In this document: positions 29,767-38,140 of the stretch, one piece after another
Layout: each line of letters opens with the position of its first letter
Position numbering within the stretch: position 1 is the stretch's first letter
Origin: a virus
IMG/VR virus record: IMGVR_UViG_3300025435_000046
Location: 1-38,140 of that record
Reading direction: 5' to 3' (one strand)
DNA: 38,140 nt
The notes under the pieces: model-generated
Told to the model about the DNA's origin: nothing
The model's database searches: none
Seen by the model: only the letters and a program-made list of their open reading frames with translations
Position numbers and translations under genes: made by a program

Positions 29767-29964
29767 ATGAACATCATCATGTACAACGATGGGACAGCCC
29801 TGCTTGCGGCGCGGTTCGCCGATCACTTGTCTAAAGCAATGGGCGAGACGCCGGGTCTGGTGCGCCAAGTCATCAAGGAGGTGAGCCACATGATGGTTTG
29901 GTACACGCCAGCCGTGTTGCCCAAACGCCGAGGAGTTCGTGGCCTCGCAATAGCACTCAAATAG
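29767..29964 (+). CDS. Small early protein, function unknown
   Basis: 65 residues from ATG 29767 (GGAG 6 bases upstream; an in-frame GTG at 29761 overlaps the previous stop). It contains NIIMYNDGTALLAARFADHL and a basic C-terminus. No family is recognised. Confidence 0.62.
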   Translation: MNIIMYNDGTALLAARFADHLSKAMGETPGLVRQVIKEVSHMMVWYTPAVLPKRRGVRGLAIALK

Positions 29965-29972
29965 AGAAAGCA

Positions 29973-30164
29973 ATGACACAAGACAAAACACCCCCACGGT
30001 TCATTGAACTGGTATTTGGCAACCAATACTTAATCCGCCTATACAAAACAGACGACAACATGGGCGGAGAACCCGTCTATCGAATGCAAGGCACGCAGCA
30101 AGGACTAAAGGCCATGCAAGCCGACATTGATAGCGTCTTCCCACGAACCACAACTTCAGGTTAA
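29973..30164 (+). CDS. Small early protein, function unknown
   Basis: 63 residues from ATG 29973; the SD is weak (GAGAAAG). Strand-rich (PRFIELVFGNQYLIRLYKTD). The longer upstream frame is a shadow. Last gene before the packaging module. Confidence 0.6.
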   Translation: MTQDKTPPRFIELVFGNQYLIRLYKTDDNMGGEPVYRMQGTQQGLKAMQADIDSVFPRTTTSG

Positions 30165-30211
30165 ACTCCAATCCGTAATGCACTGAAACGAATGTGCGAA
30201 AGGACTGAAAT

Positions 30212-30292
30212 ATGACCGAAGACAAAATCAAGTTAGCAGCCACTCACAAAGAATCTAAAGTAGAAAAGTTTAGAGGAGAGAATCATGGCTGA
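30212..30292 (+). CDS. Possible 26-residue peptide before the terminase genes
   Basis: ATG with AAAGGA about 9 bases upstream; reads MTEDKIKLAATHKESKVEKF and ends overlapping the terminase small-subunit start. It is the only candidate in the 30165-30284 gap. Short and unrecognised, so it may be chance. Confidence 0.3.
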   Translation: MTEDKIKLAATHKESKVEKFRGENHG

Positions 30293-30662
30293 AGGTAAGA
30301 AGACGGGCGGCAGACAGGCTGGAACGCCCAACAAGGCGACAGCGGAGGCTCGGCAGGCCATAGCTTCATTTATTGATGGAAACGCTCACAGGCTCACTGA
30401 GTGGCTTGATAAGGTAGCTGATGGTGTGAAGATTGAAGTGGAAGACCCAAAAAGTGGAGAGGTCAAATCCGAGTACATCGTCCCACCAAACCCAGCCAAG
30501 GCGTTTGACATGTTCCAGAGCGTGATTGAGTATCACGTACCCAAGCTGGCGCGTATGGAGCACTCGGGCGATCCAGCCAACCCCTTGGAAGTGGATGTGC
30601 ACGTCAACGTCTTTGGTGAACTGCTCAAGTCCATGAAGATGCAACGACAGTCGGAGGCGTGA
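30285..30662 (+). CDS. terS: Terminase small subunit, putative
   Basis: 125 residues. GGRQAGTPNKATAEARQAI at the N-terminus is a pattern frequent in phage terminase small subunits and related packaging proteins, followed by a helical core (AFDMFQSVIEYHVPKLARME). It lies three genes before the large subunit, as expected. SD GGAGAG. It would recognise the packaging site. Moderately sure, because small subunits are diverse. Confidence 0.6.
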   Translation: MAEGKKTGGRQAGTPNKATAEARQAIASFIDGNAHRLTEWLDKVADGVKIEVEDPKSGEVKSEYIVPPNPAKAFDMFQSVIEYHVPKLARMEHSGDPANPLEVDVHVNVFGELLKSMKMQRQSEA

Positions 30663-30886
30663 TGGCACAGTACCGCAAGAAGCCCGTGGTGATCGAAGCC
30701 ACCCAATGGTTTAAGATGGGCGACCATGCTGCCGTGTTGAATAACGCTTGGCACAATAGACCATACATTAAAACGTTTGAAGGTCATCATCTTGTTACCT
30801 CTGGCGAATGGATCATTACAGAAGAGAATGGTAATGTTTATGCTTGCGAACCTGACATCTTTGAGATGACTTACGAGGCGGCGTGA
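30662..30886 (+). CDS. YRKKPVVIEA-type small phage protein
   Basis: 74 residues from ATG 30662; GGAG is 5 bases away, and the GTG at 30659 is too close. AQYRKKPVVIEATQWFK and the end ACEPDIFEMTYEAA are hallmarks of a very widespread small phage family of unknown function. Its position between terminase genes is not unusual. Confidence 0.78.
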   Translation: MAQYRKKPVVIEATQWFKMGDHAAVLNNAWHNRPYIKTFEGHHLVTSGEWIITEENGNVYACEPDIFEMTYEAA

Positions 30887-31248
30887 TGATCCACTACACA
30901 CCAGAGGGCGGCATTCCCGGCATTGGCCTCAACATCACCATTGGCACATGGCGAAAACCATATGTGACCTTCCGCTGGGTTTGGTATGACATCCCGACGC
31001 GGATGCTTGCAAGCCGACGACTCCGCATCCGTCTGTATCAATGGCCTGCATTTATTTGGGGCAGAGACGAGAGCAATGTTGTCAATGGATGGCTGTGGGA
31101 TAACGACTATGTGGCCGTGCCGAAAACTCTGCTGGAGGATGAAGCGCCACGCATCCTTGCTCTCATGGTTATCTACAAACAGCACGACTATCCCAAAGAG
31201 GGTGAAGAGATCGTATTGACCAAAGAAGAGACTCTCAGCATCTTATGA
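30886..31248 (+). CDS. Small phage protein between terminase genes, function unknown
   Basis: 120 residues from ATG 30886 (GAGG 7 bases upstream). Aromatic-rich strands (YVTFRWVWYDIPTRM, LYQWPAFIWGRD) and an acidic C-terminus. Coupled to the large terminase gene by ATGA. No family is recognised. Confidence 0.65.
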   Translation: MIHYTPEGGIPGIGLNITIGTWRKPYVTFRWVWYDIPTRMLASRRLRIRLYQWPAFIWGRDESNVVNGWLWDNDYVAVPKTLLEDEAPRILALMVIYKQHDYPKEGEEIVLTKEETLSIL

Positions 31249-32681
31249 GCGCTGTCGAAGAAATCCTCGCCGACGAAGACTACCTAACCGAAACATTCGC
31301 CAAGCTGACACCCGTGCAACAAGCCGTGGTGACTTGGCGCATGAAGTGGTACAAGCAAGCCTTCAAGCATCAGATTGAGCCAGTGGGTGACTGGTGGAAT
31401 ATCTGGCTGATGCTGGCTGGGCGCGGCGCGGGTAAGACTCGTGCGGCCGCAGAGACTCTGGCCGAGTGGGCATGGGAGACGCCCAACACTCGATGGCTGG
31501 TGTCCGCCCCGACGAGCGGCGACATCCGTGGCACATGCTTTGAGGGTGACTCAGGCCTGCTCAACGTCATCCCCAAAGAACTCATTGCTGACTACAACAA
31601 GAGCCTGCACGAGCTAAAGCTGATCAATGGCTCGTTCATCAAGGGCATTGCGGCGTCCGAGCCTGAGCGCTTCCGCGGTGGTCAATGGCATGGCGCGTGG
31701 CTGGATGAGTTGGCCGCATGGGACTACCTGCAAGACGCATGGGACATGATCATGTTCGCGGTGCGGCTTGGCTCGAAGACCAAGATCATTGCCTCCACTA
31801 CGCCCAAGCCCAAGCCACTGATCATGGACTTGCTGGACAGAGAAGGTAAAGACGTCACGGTGACATCGGCGTCAACTTACGTCAACCTTGCAAACCTTGC
31901 GCCCAGCTTCCAACAGCAGATTCTCCAGTACGAAGGCACAAAGCTGGGACGTCAGGAGATTCACGCCGAAATCATCGACCCCGAAGAAGGTGGCATCGTC
32001 AAGCGCGACTGGTTCAGGCTCTGGCCGCACGGCAAGCCCTTCCCCAAGCTGGAGTACATCATCCAGAGCTACGACTGCGCGACCAGCGAGAAGACGCACA
32101 ATGACCCCACGGGTTGCATCACCTTCGGAGTGTTCAAGCCTTTGGACGGCGGCATGTGCGTTCTCGTCTTGGATTGTTGGCAAGAGCACCTTCAGTACCC
32201 ACAACTGCGGCCAAAGGTCATCGATGAGTATGAGGTGGTGTATGGCGAGGGCAAGGACAAGAAGCGCGTGGACTTGCTGCTGGTGGAGGACAAGAGCGCA
32301 GGCATCAGCTTGATCCAAGACTTGCACCAAGCGCACCTGCCCGTCCATGCCTACAACCCGGGTCGAGCCGACAAGATACAACGGCTGTCTATCGTCGCCA
32401 ACATCATCAGGGCTGGGCGCGTATGGATTCCAGAGTCTGGCGTCAAGAAGGGCTACGTGCGCGACTGGGCGGAGGGCATGGTTAGCCAGATATGCTCCTT
32501 CCCCGAAGGCACGCTGCACGACGAGTTTGTGGACTGCACCAGCCAAGCCCTGCGGTACTTGCGCGATGCTGGGTGGATCAGCATTGACGCGCCGCCTCGT
32601 GACGACTACGATGAGAACGATGTGATCGACGCCGAAGAGTTCAACAAGCGCCACGGACGCACCAACCCTTATGCGGTGTAG
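31245..32681 (+). CDS. terL: Terminase large subunit
   Basis: 478 residues. Packaging ATPase: Walker A LAGRGAGKT (57-65), Walker B GAWLDELAAW (150-159) and coupling motif IASTTPKPK (182-190). Nuclease domain: YDCATSEKTHNDPTG with the first metal-binding Asp, LLLVEDKSAGISL and a final HDEFVDCTSQALRYL. This is the standard two-domain TerL that pumps and cuts DNA at the portal. Length is normal. Confidence 0.93.
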   Translation: MSAVEEILADEDYLTETFAKLTPVQQAVVTWRMKWYKQAFKHQIEPVGDWWNIWLMLAGRGAGKTRAAAETLAEWAWETPNTRWLVSAPTSGDIRGTCFEGDSGLLNVIPKELIADYNKSLHELKLINGSFIKGIAASEPERFRGGQWHGAWLDELAAWDYLQDAWDMIMFAVRLGSKTKIIASTTPKPKPLIMDLLDREGKDVTVTSASTYVNLANLAPSFQQQILQYEGTKLGRQEIHAEIIDPEEGGIVKRDWFRLWPHGKPFPKLEYIIQSYDCATSEKTHNDPTGCITFGVFKPLDGGMCVLVLDCWQEHLQYPQLRPKVIDEYEVVYGEGKDKKRVDLLLVEDKSAGISLIQDLHQAHLPVHAYNPGRADKIQRLSIVANIIRAGRVWIPESGVKKGYVRDWAEGMVSQICSFPEGTLHDEFVDCTSQALRYLRDAGWISIDAPPRDDYDENDVIDAEEFNKRHGRTNPYAV

Positions 32682-32707
32682 ACGCAAATGGGGTGGCAGG
32701 GCATAAT
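32679..32707 (+). promoter_or_regulatory. Candidate promoter after terL
   Basis: TAGACG (32679-32684), a 17-base spacer and CATAAT (32702-32707) match sigma70 boxes at 4/6 and 5/6 positions. The predicted start near 32714 lies just before the next two overlapping ORFs. It would separate the terminase from the polyvalent-protein genes. Confidence 0.4.
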
Positions 32708-32735
32708 TGGGGGAATCCGTCCCTGAAGGCAACCA

Positions 32736-35660
32736 ATGACAGGAAACAAATATGAAACAGCACAAGAAGGCGCATTCTGGCGCATCCGTCCACGACGCCT
32801 TGAAAAGGGCGCGGCAAAGTTACAAGGACTTCTCGAAGAAAGTGGGCAATATCCCCAAACTGTCAGGGGATCATCACGAAACCCAACTGCGCAACCACTT
32901 ACGGATGAGCAAATCTCGGGGTTGATCAAGTCTGAAAAGAACTTTGTTCATGAAGCGGCGCACGAGTATTCCCGCAAGCACTTAGGTAAAGACTACGCGC
33001 CAATCTTTAACAGCCCTAGTTCATTGGTTAAGCAAGCTCCTATTGCGCGCATATTTGCATTGGCTGCTTCGGATCATCCAGAGTACAAGAAGAGAGTTTA
33101 CGAAGCCTACAAGAAGCGTATGCCCAAGCATGTCGGCAAGGCAAAGGATTATGACGAGTTGGTCAACCATGCTTACCAACAGTTAATCAAAGAGACAAAA
33201 GAACAGTTTCACTCGCTGCCGATCAACATGAGTTTTCACAAGAACGGTGAAGGCAATTACTCCAGCAGCAAGCAGATGTTGAACGACATCTACAACAACC
33301 GTCACTTGTACGTCTACCAAGGTGGCGAACCTCATCAGCACCTTCATGAAGTTGATCCAGAGACTGGACTGAGCGCTAATGACATGTTCAGGGCGGTGCA
33401 TGACTTCTATGGTCATGGTGTGCATGGCTCGCAGTTTGGCCCTAAAGGTGAGGAGCAAGCATGGGCAGCGCACAGCGGCATGTTCTCTCCATTGGCACGC
33501 ATGGCGATGACATCGGAGACCAGAGGACAAAACAGTTATGTCAACTACTCTCCCCTGAATGCAGAGCTAAAAGCTGAAGTGGCAAAGCAGGAAGAGGCAG
33601 CGTATGAAGCGCGTCGGCGCGGCATGTTGGAGGACGAAGCACGTCACCTTGCGCACAAACGTGAGTTGATGTCGCACTTTCAGTTTGCACCTCAGAAGTC
33701 TTTGCTGCTGCCACCAGAGATGCTGCATGGATCGTATGAAGGCGGCGTGAGTATGCCTACTACAGCGTTGCAGTCCAACCCGAATTGGATTCCCAAGAAA
33801 GCAGACGGCGGCTCAATGGCTCCATTGACTCAGTTGTCAGCAACCGACCCAATGCTCCAAGGTGATGTGCAGCCCACATCAAATGCAATCTCCTTAACAC
33901 CAGCCGAGGAGAAGTTGGCGCAACAAGCCGCTTTGGCTGCCACGCAAGCTGATTTACTTCAGGGTGGCAACAGCAACGCCACAACAAGCACAGCGACAAA
34001 TGGTTCACCGACTGGTTCGGTAGTGGGTGATATTGGTTACAGCCTATCCGCAATGGCTCCTTTTTCCGTTATGGGTTTGGTTGCCCAAAGCATGATGGAC
34101 TCAATGTCCCCCATTAGCCCAACTTCTGTAAATGCCGTTAACGGGTTAGATGCGCAATCAGATGAAGCCACGGCAAACGGGCAAGCGCCCACTGGATCGG
34201 TCAATAGCGGCGTCTCAACTGCGCCCGGTAATGATGGAGTAGGCGTGAGCGATGGCTCGGCTGGAGATGCTACAAGCGGTGACTCTGCGGCTCATGGTGG
34301 AAGCATCCACGCGACCAAAGACATGGACACCATGCGTTTGGCGTTGTTCAAAAAGGGTAGCCGAGTCAGCGCAGACACGCACCACATCAAGCACACGACC
34401 AAGCCCAGCATCTTCATTGGACCCGAAGCAGCCACATGGGACGCCAATCACGCTTTCATGGCCGCAAAACTTGAAAAGCAAAAACACACGCCCGAAGAGA
34501 TTTGGCGCAAGACTGGCACATTTAGAAGCCCAAGCGGCGGCTGGAAGCAGGAAATCAGCGACAAGGCATCCAAGTTCAGGACTCACGCCGACATTGCGGA
34601 GATGGCTATGGCCAACGCAGAAAAGCAAGGCGAACTGAAAATGGGCATTGAAAGATCATTGCAGCACGAGAAGGAGGCCAAGGACTTGTTCCCCAAGCAC
34701 GCCGTGGCCGCACGCAAAGAAGTCAAAGCCAAACTTGCCAAGCTCAAAGAAGAGGCAGGCGGCTACCACGGCATCAACGCCAGCCCAAATCTGACTGGCA
34801 ATCGATTGGACATTGCGCTGGAGCACCCCGAGCTATACAAGGCCTATCCGCAACTCAGAGAAACCATTCTCAAGCAAGGCAACAACGGTCTTGCGGGACC
34901 TTTGGGTTCACAGCAAGGCAAATTGATCAACGTCAATGGCCGCGCATTTTTGGAAGAGCCGCGCAGCACCGCCCTGCATGAAGTCCAGCACGCCGTGCAA
35001 GACATTGAGAACTGGCCTCGTGGCGGCAACGTCGATATGTTCACCGAGCAAAGGCTGAGAGAGCGCAAAAAATACATGAACATCGTAGGCACGATAAACG
35101 GCCTATTGACACATGCAACGGGTACGCCAGAGTATGAAGAATTGCTCAAAAAACGTCAGGATTTGGTCAACATCATGCAAAAACAAGGCCTGATGGACGA
35201 AAGAGACATCCTCAAGAACGCCTTCAGGGACTATCAGCACCTTGGTGGCGAGGCCGAAGCGCGCGCAGTGCAGGCTCGTAGAAACATGAGTGACGCAGAG
35301 CGCCGCGAGAACTTCCCGCTGAATTCGTATGACGTTAACCCCAAGCAAGTCATCAACACCAACCAGTATGGTGAACCCATGCAAATGCAGATGCCATTGG
35401 CTCGTGGTGGCATTGTTGGCAAGTTGCGCAAACATGGGCAAGGCGTGCCAAACGAACTTGAGGCCATGAAGCGCATGAGCCAAGGCCACAGAGTATTCGT
35501 GGTGCACGAGCAAGACGAGCACCCACGAGAAGTCACATCAGTGCGAGAGTTGGCTGGGTATGCGCCCGACCAGATGTACACGCTTGCACCGCACCACGAA
35601 GCCCATGGCGGCCGCATAACGCACGCCCACCACCTTGAAATGGAAGAACGACCACTATGA
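32736..35660 (+). CDS. Large polyvalent virion-type protein with HEVQH metallopeptidase-like domain
   Basis: 974 residues if ATG 32736 is used; base use suggests the true start may be TTG 32922. Residues about 65-290 form a polyvalent domain (FRAVHDFYGHGVHGSQFGPK, SPLARMAMTSETRGQNSYV). A Ser/Thr/Ala-rich linker follows. Next come a domain with SIFIGPEAATWD and WRKTGTFRSPSGGW, then RSTALHEVQHAVQDIE (HEVQH zinc-peptidase-like, about residue 750), then GGEAEARAVQARRNMS. GG motifs recur (GGSMAP, GGSIHA, GGIVGK, GGRITH). Such proteins are thought to be injected with DNA to act on the host. Confidence 0.65.
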   Translation: MTGNKYETAQEGAFWRIRPRRLEKGAAKLQGLLEESGQYPQTVRGSSRNPTAQPLTDEQISGLIKSEKNFVHEAAHEYSRKHLGKDYAPIFNSPSSLVKQAPIARIFALAASDHPEYKKRVYEAYKKRMPKHVGKAKDYDELVNHAYQQLIKETKEQFHSLPINMSFHKNGEGNYSSSKQMLNDIYNNRHLYVYQGGEPHQHLHEVDPETGLSANDMFRAVHDFYGHGVHGSQFGPKGEEQAWAAHSGMFSPLARMAMTSETRGQNSYVNYSPLNAELKAEVAKQEEAAYEARRRGMLEDEARHLAHKRELMSHFQFAPQKSLLLPPEMLHGSYEGGVSMPTTALQSNPNWIPKKADGGSMAPLTQLSATDPMLQGDVQPTSNAISLTPAEEKLAQQAALAATQADLLQGGNSNATTSTATNGSPTGSVVGDIGYSLSAMAPFSVMGLVAQSMMDSMSPISPTSVNAVNGLDAQSDEATANGQAPTGSVNSGVSTAPGNDGVGVSDGSAGDATSGDSAAHGGSIHATKDMDTMRLALFKKGSRVSADTHHIKHTTKPSIFIGPEAATWDANHAFMAAKLEKQKHTPEEIWRKTGTFRSPSGGWKQEISDKASKFRTHADIAEMAMANAEKQGELKMGIERSLQHEKEAKDLFPKHAVAARKEVKAKLAKLKEEAGGYHGINASPNLTGNRLDIALEHPELYKAYPQLRETILKQGNNGLAGPLGSQQGKLINVNGRAFLEEPRSTALHEVQHAVQDIENWPRGGNVDMFTEQRLRERKKYMNIVGTINGLLTHATGTPEYEELLKKRQDLVNIMQKQGLMDERDILKNAFRDYQHLGGEAEARAVQARRNMSDAERRENFPLNSYDVNPKQVINTNQYGEPMQMQMPLARGGIVGKLRKHGQGVPNELEAMKRMSQGHRVFVVHEQDEHPREVTSVRELAGYAPDQMYTLAPHHEAHGGRITHAHHLEMEERPL
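32752..32925 (+). CDS. 57-residue basic protein overlapping the start of the next large ORF
   Basis: AGGA lies 7 bases before the ATG. It reads MKQHKKAHSGASVHDALKRA, then RQSYKDFSKKVGN, basic and helical. Its third codon positions are mostly G/C, like neighbouring real genes, whereas the large ORF in the same stretch is A/T at third positions and Arg-rich. The TGA overlaps a TTG of the large frame (TTGA at 32922-32925). It is probably the real gene here, with the large ORF starting at its end. Confidence 0.55.
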   Translation: MKQHKKAHSGASVHDALKRARQSYKDFSKKVGNIPKLSGDHHETQLRNHLRMSKSRG

Positions 35661-38140
35661 AACAACTCGTTGGACAAGGCAAGCCGTTCTATTCGGCAAT
35701 GGACATGGCCGCCAAGGCGCTCAAGCGCAAGGTCGGCACTGGTTCGGAGTTTCTGAAGGAGATGATGGCATTGCCCGGCGTCAAGCCCACGGAACTAAAA
35801 GAGCGTGGCCTTGAAGACCTGATGAACGCTCCCCGCATGACGCATGAAGAGTTCTTGAAGCACCTTAACAAGAAGCCAGCGCCAGCCGTGCGCGAGAAGG
35901 TGCTGGAGAACCCAAAGCTGTCGGACATCAAAGAACGCGCCCACGAGATTGCATACGAAGAAGCCTTTGACCAGTTGCGCAGAGAAGGTGTATCACGGCA
36001 CGAGGCCGAAGACATCGCTCAAGAGATGGCCGAAGATGCGGTTGACTCTTCTCACAACCATGACCTGATGCGTGCAGCCGAAGAGCAAATGGAGATGGAA
36101 GGCCCAGCTCATGGCGACTGGACACTGCCCGGCGGCGAGAACTACCGCGAGATGCTGATCAAAGCGCCACAGGGCGGAGACAAGTTCAAAGGCGTGGTCG
36201 GTCACTTCAATGGTGAGCCTGACATCTTGGCGTCCATGCGCCTCAAAGATCGCATGACACCCGAGGGCAAGAAGCTGTTGCACCTTGAAGAGTTGCAATC
36301 CGACTGGCATCAGCAAGGGCGCGAGAAGGGCTACAACAACATCAAAGACATGCCCTTGATGAGCGCTGATGAATTGCGTGCCAAACATGAATCCGAACTG
36401 TCATTGCCGCAAAGAGAGTATTTGCAAAAATTCCAAAATGATTGGGACAAAGCGCAAGATGCTGGCAATGAAAAAGCCATTGAGCACCTGACTAACGAAT
36501 ATCAAAATTGGGTAAAAACTCAACAAATGAATGGCGTACCCAATGCCCCATTCAAAAAGAACTGGGAAGAGATGGCGCTCAAGCGTCTGATCCACCATGC
36601 GGCTGAGAAGGGCTACCACGGCATTGTGGTGACGCCCGGCCAAGAGCAGGCTGACCGCTACAGCTTGTCTAAGCACATTGATTCGTTGTCCTACGAGAAA
36701 AAAGGCGACAAATATCACCTGCGATATGTTCCTAAAGGCGGCGGAACTTTTGAGACGCTTCATCATGGAGTTGCTCCTGAAGATTTGGCATCTCATGTTG
36801 GCAAAGAGATGGCCGAAAAAATCACGAACAAAGAAGGCAACCGCGCGGGATCGACTGGCGTCTACACCTTCCCCAATGTTGACCTGCAAGTTGGCGGTGA
36901 AGGCATGAAGGCGTTCTACGACAAGAAGGTTCCCAACATCTTAAACGCCATTGGCAAGAAGCACGGCGTGAAGACCGAGTTGCATGGCCATCACATTGAG
37001 ACCCATCCAGAGCGAGTTGAGGAACAAATCGCCGCACCGGGCATTGGGCACTTCCCTGAGCCGATTGTTCATCCAGCCAAAACAGTAGCAGTGCATCACT
37101 TCCCTATCACCGAGCCAATGCGTCAAGACATTCTCAAAAACGGCTTGCCGCTGTACAAATCAGGCGGGATGATCCACAAAGCCATGGGCGGCACGGTGCA
37201 GCCCTCGGTCAATCAAATGCGCACAGCGCTGATGCAAAACAAGTTGGCAATCCCGTCAAGTGAATTGCAATCAGTGGGCGCGGACGAAGCGCCAAACTTG
37301 GACACCAAGGCGTACATCAACGAAGGCGGACAAGACGGCATGGGCGGCGTGGACATGAACACCATGCAGCCCGGTATGCAACTGATGCAAGCCCAGCCCA
37401 ACCTCGACCCAACCAAGAACCAGCAAGGTCAACCTCAAGGCCAGCCTCAAGGTGGAATGCCGCCCAGCGCAGGCGCATCCAGCCCCGCGCAGCAGCCGCC
37501 CAGCAACATCTTGCAGATGACGCGCCAAGGCCAAGCCTTGAACGCCATGCGGCCGCCCCAGCCCCAAGGCTTGAAGGTTGGTGGACAGCCCTCGGTGGAA
37601 GATATGCGCAGAGAGATGTCGGCCAAGTACAAGCCCGAGGCAAAGAAGGCCTCCGAGGTGCTGGGCAAGCATGAAGGCAAACACCTAAAGGTGACGCAAT
37701 CCGACCGCACCAAGGTGGGTGAGGGCTTCTTAGGAGGTCCGGGCTTCTCGTCCTTGCAGCACGTTGACCCAAACTACAAGGGCGTGGCATGGGGTGTGAA
37801 CTCGCCAATGGCCGCATCCAAAATGGTCAACGCAACTAGAGCGCATCCTGAAGGCAATGTGCTCTGGTCAACCCTGCTTGGCGCGCCAGAGCAGCACACA
37901 TCAAACCAAATGGTGTTTGATTTGCTGCTCAAGCAATTTAAGGCGGCGATCAAGGCTGGCAAGATGACGCCCGAACTGCGCGACGCCATCAACGCCAAGC
38001 TGGCATCGTTAGCCAACAACATGGGCGAAAGATACTTTGAGGGCAATGACAACATCGCCAACAAAAACTTTTTCAAGAACCTCAACACCTTTGACCAGCG
38101 CCGCGAGATGGCAAACTTAATGGGTGGGCTTGGGGTGGGC
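35657..38140 (+). CDS. Second large polyvalent protein (3' end outside the window)
   Basis: 828 residues visible, open to the edge; ATGA overlap with the previous gene. A charged helical start precedes a domain with ENYREMLIKAP, LLHLEELQSDWHQQG, then GYHGIVVTPGQEQADRYSLS and FYDKKVPNILNAIGKKHG, the arrangement of a known polyvalent-protein domain. GGMIHK, GGTVQP and GGQPSV motifs and a Gln/Pro-rich linker follow. Another domain then begins (SEVLGKHEGKHLKVTQSDR, GFSSLQHVDPNYKGVAWG). No catalytic motif is certain. Probably packaged and delivered to the host cell. Confidence 0.65.
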   Translation, partial: MKQLVGQGKPFYSAMDMAAKALKRKVGTGSEFLKEMMALPGVKPTELKERGLEDLMNAPRMTHEEFLKHLNKKPAPAVREKVLENPKLSDIKERAHEIAYEEAFDQLRREGVSRHEAEDIAQEMAEDAVDSSHNHDLMRAAEEQMEMEGPAHGDWTLPGGENYREMLIKAPQGGDKFKGVVGHFNGEPDILASMRLKDRMTPEGKKLLHLEELQSDWHQQGREKGYNNIKDMPLMSADELRAKHESELSLPQREYLQKFQNDWDKAQDAGNEKAIEHLTNEYQNWVKTQQMNGVPNAPFKKNWEEMALKRLIHHAAEKGYHGIVVTPGQEQADRYSLSKHIDSLSYEKKGDKYHLRYVPKGGGTFETLHHGVAPEDLASHVGKEMAEKITNKEGNRAGSTGVYTFPNVDLQVGGEGMKAFYDKKVPNILNAIGKKHGVKTELHGHHIETHPERVEEQIAAPGIGHFPEPIVHPAKTVAVHHFPITEPMRQDILKNGLPLYKSGGMIHKAMGGTVQPSVNQMRTALMQNKLAIPSSELQSVGADEAPNLDTKAYINEGGQDGMGGVDMNTMQPGMQLMQAQPNLDPTKNQQGQPQGQPQGGMPPSAGASSPAQQPPSNILQMTRQGQALNAMRPPQPQGLKVGGQPSVEDMRREMSAKYKPEAKKASEVLGKHEGKHLKVTQSDRTKVGEGFLGGPGFSSLQHVDPNYKGVAWGVNSPMAASKMVNATRAHPEGNVLWSTLLGAPEQHTSNQMVFDLLLKQFKAAIKAGKMTPELRDAINAKLASLANNMGERYFEGNDNIANKNFFKNLNTFDQRREMANLMGGLGVG

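Noticed and set aside
31872-32765. 297-codon antisense ORF over the terminase gene
   Set aside because: It mirrors the codon pattern of terL, has no SD and no recognisable motif; a shadow.
1-38140. CRISPR arrays, integrase/att sites, reverse transcriptase or diversity-generating repeats
   Set aside because: No regularly spaced repeats, recombinase motifs or RT motifs were seen in reading both strands.

Overview
The window is part of a double-stranded DNA tailed-phage genome (Caudoviricetes), most likely podovirus-like. It carries a lysis cassette, a tail adaptor, a hub-like tail protein, several Ala/Gln-rich proteins of the kind ejected with DNA, a two-domain large terminase and two very large 'polyvalent' proteins. 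No integrase, no phage RNA polymerase and no complete tRNA gene is visible. Many small genes resemble families I know from phages and prophages of Burkholderiales. A betaproteobacterial, perhaps freshwater, host is therefore my inference, not something the sequence proves.

Layout. 1-1642 (+): lysis cassette of holin, i-spanin Rz with o-spanin Rz1 nested in another frame, and a GH19 endolysin. 1674-11913 (+): tail and ejection genes, interrupted at 7807-8307 by a free-standing HNH homing-type endonuclease that has duplicated the tail end of the gene in front of it. A strong terminator lies at 11962-11993. 12064-14879 (-): leftward DNA-metabolism operon with a single-strand binding protein, a PD-(D/E)XK exonuclease and small genes. 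14880-15317: divergent control region with two promoters, an inverted-repeat operator candidate and two tandem structured RNA units. 15318-19641 (+): Cro/YdaS-like regulator, a pseudoknot-forming leader or small RNA, ParB-like protein, SF2 helicase and Toprim primase. 19642-20312: about 670 bases with no convincing gene but extensive RNA structure. 20313-30164 (+): more than 30 small, tightly overlapping early genes, including a RuvC-like resolvase, a C5 cytosine methyltransferase with a second gene overprinted inside it, a Ref-like nuclease and an RNA polymerase alpha-CTD-like protein. 30285-38140 (+): packaging module (terminase small and large subunits) and two large polyvalent proteins, the last running off the window.

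The replication and recombination genes form two divergent operons around the 14.9-15.3 kb switch. Three operons (leftward SSB operon, and rightward operons at 20.3 and 25.2 kb) begin with the same promoter-leader cassette: a 12-base upstream element, TTATA(G/C)T, an A start and an immediate 5-bp hairpin. This points to coordinated early expression. The most unusual features are this cassette, the cluster of structured RNAs between 14.97 and 20.18 kb, the overprinted methyltransferase ORF, the alpha-CTD-like gene and the HNH insertion with a duplicated, re-coded C-terminus.
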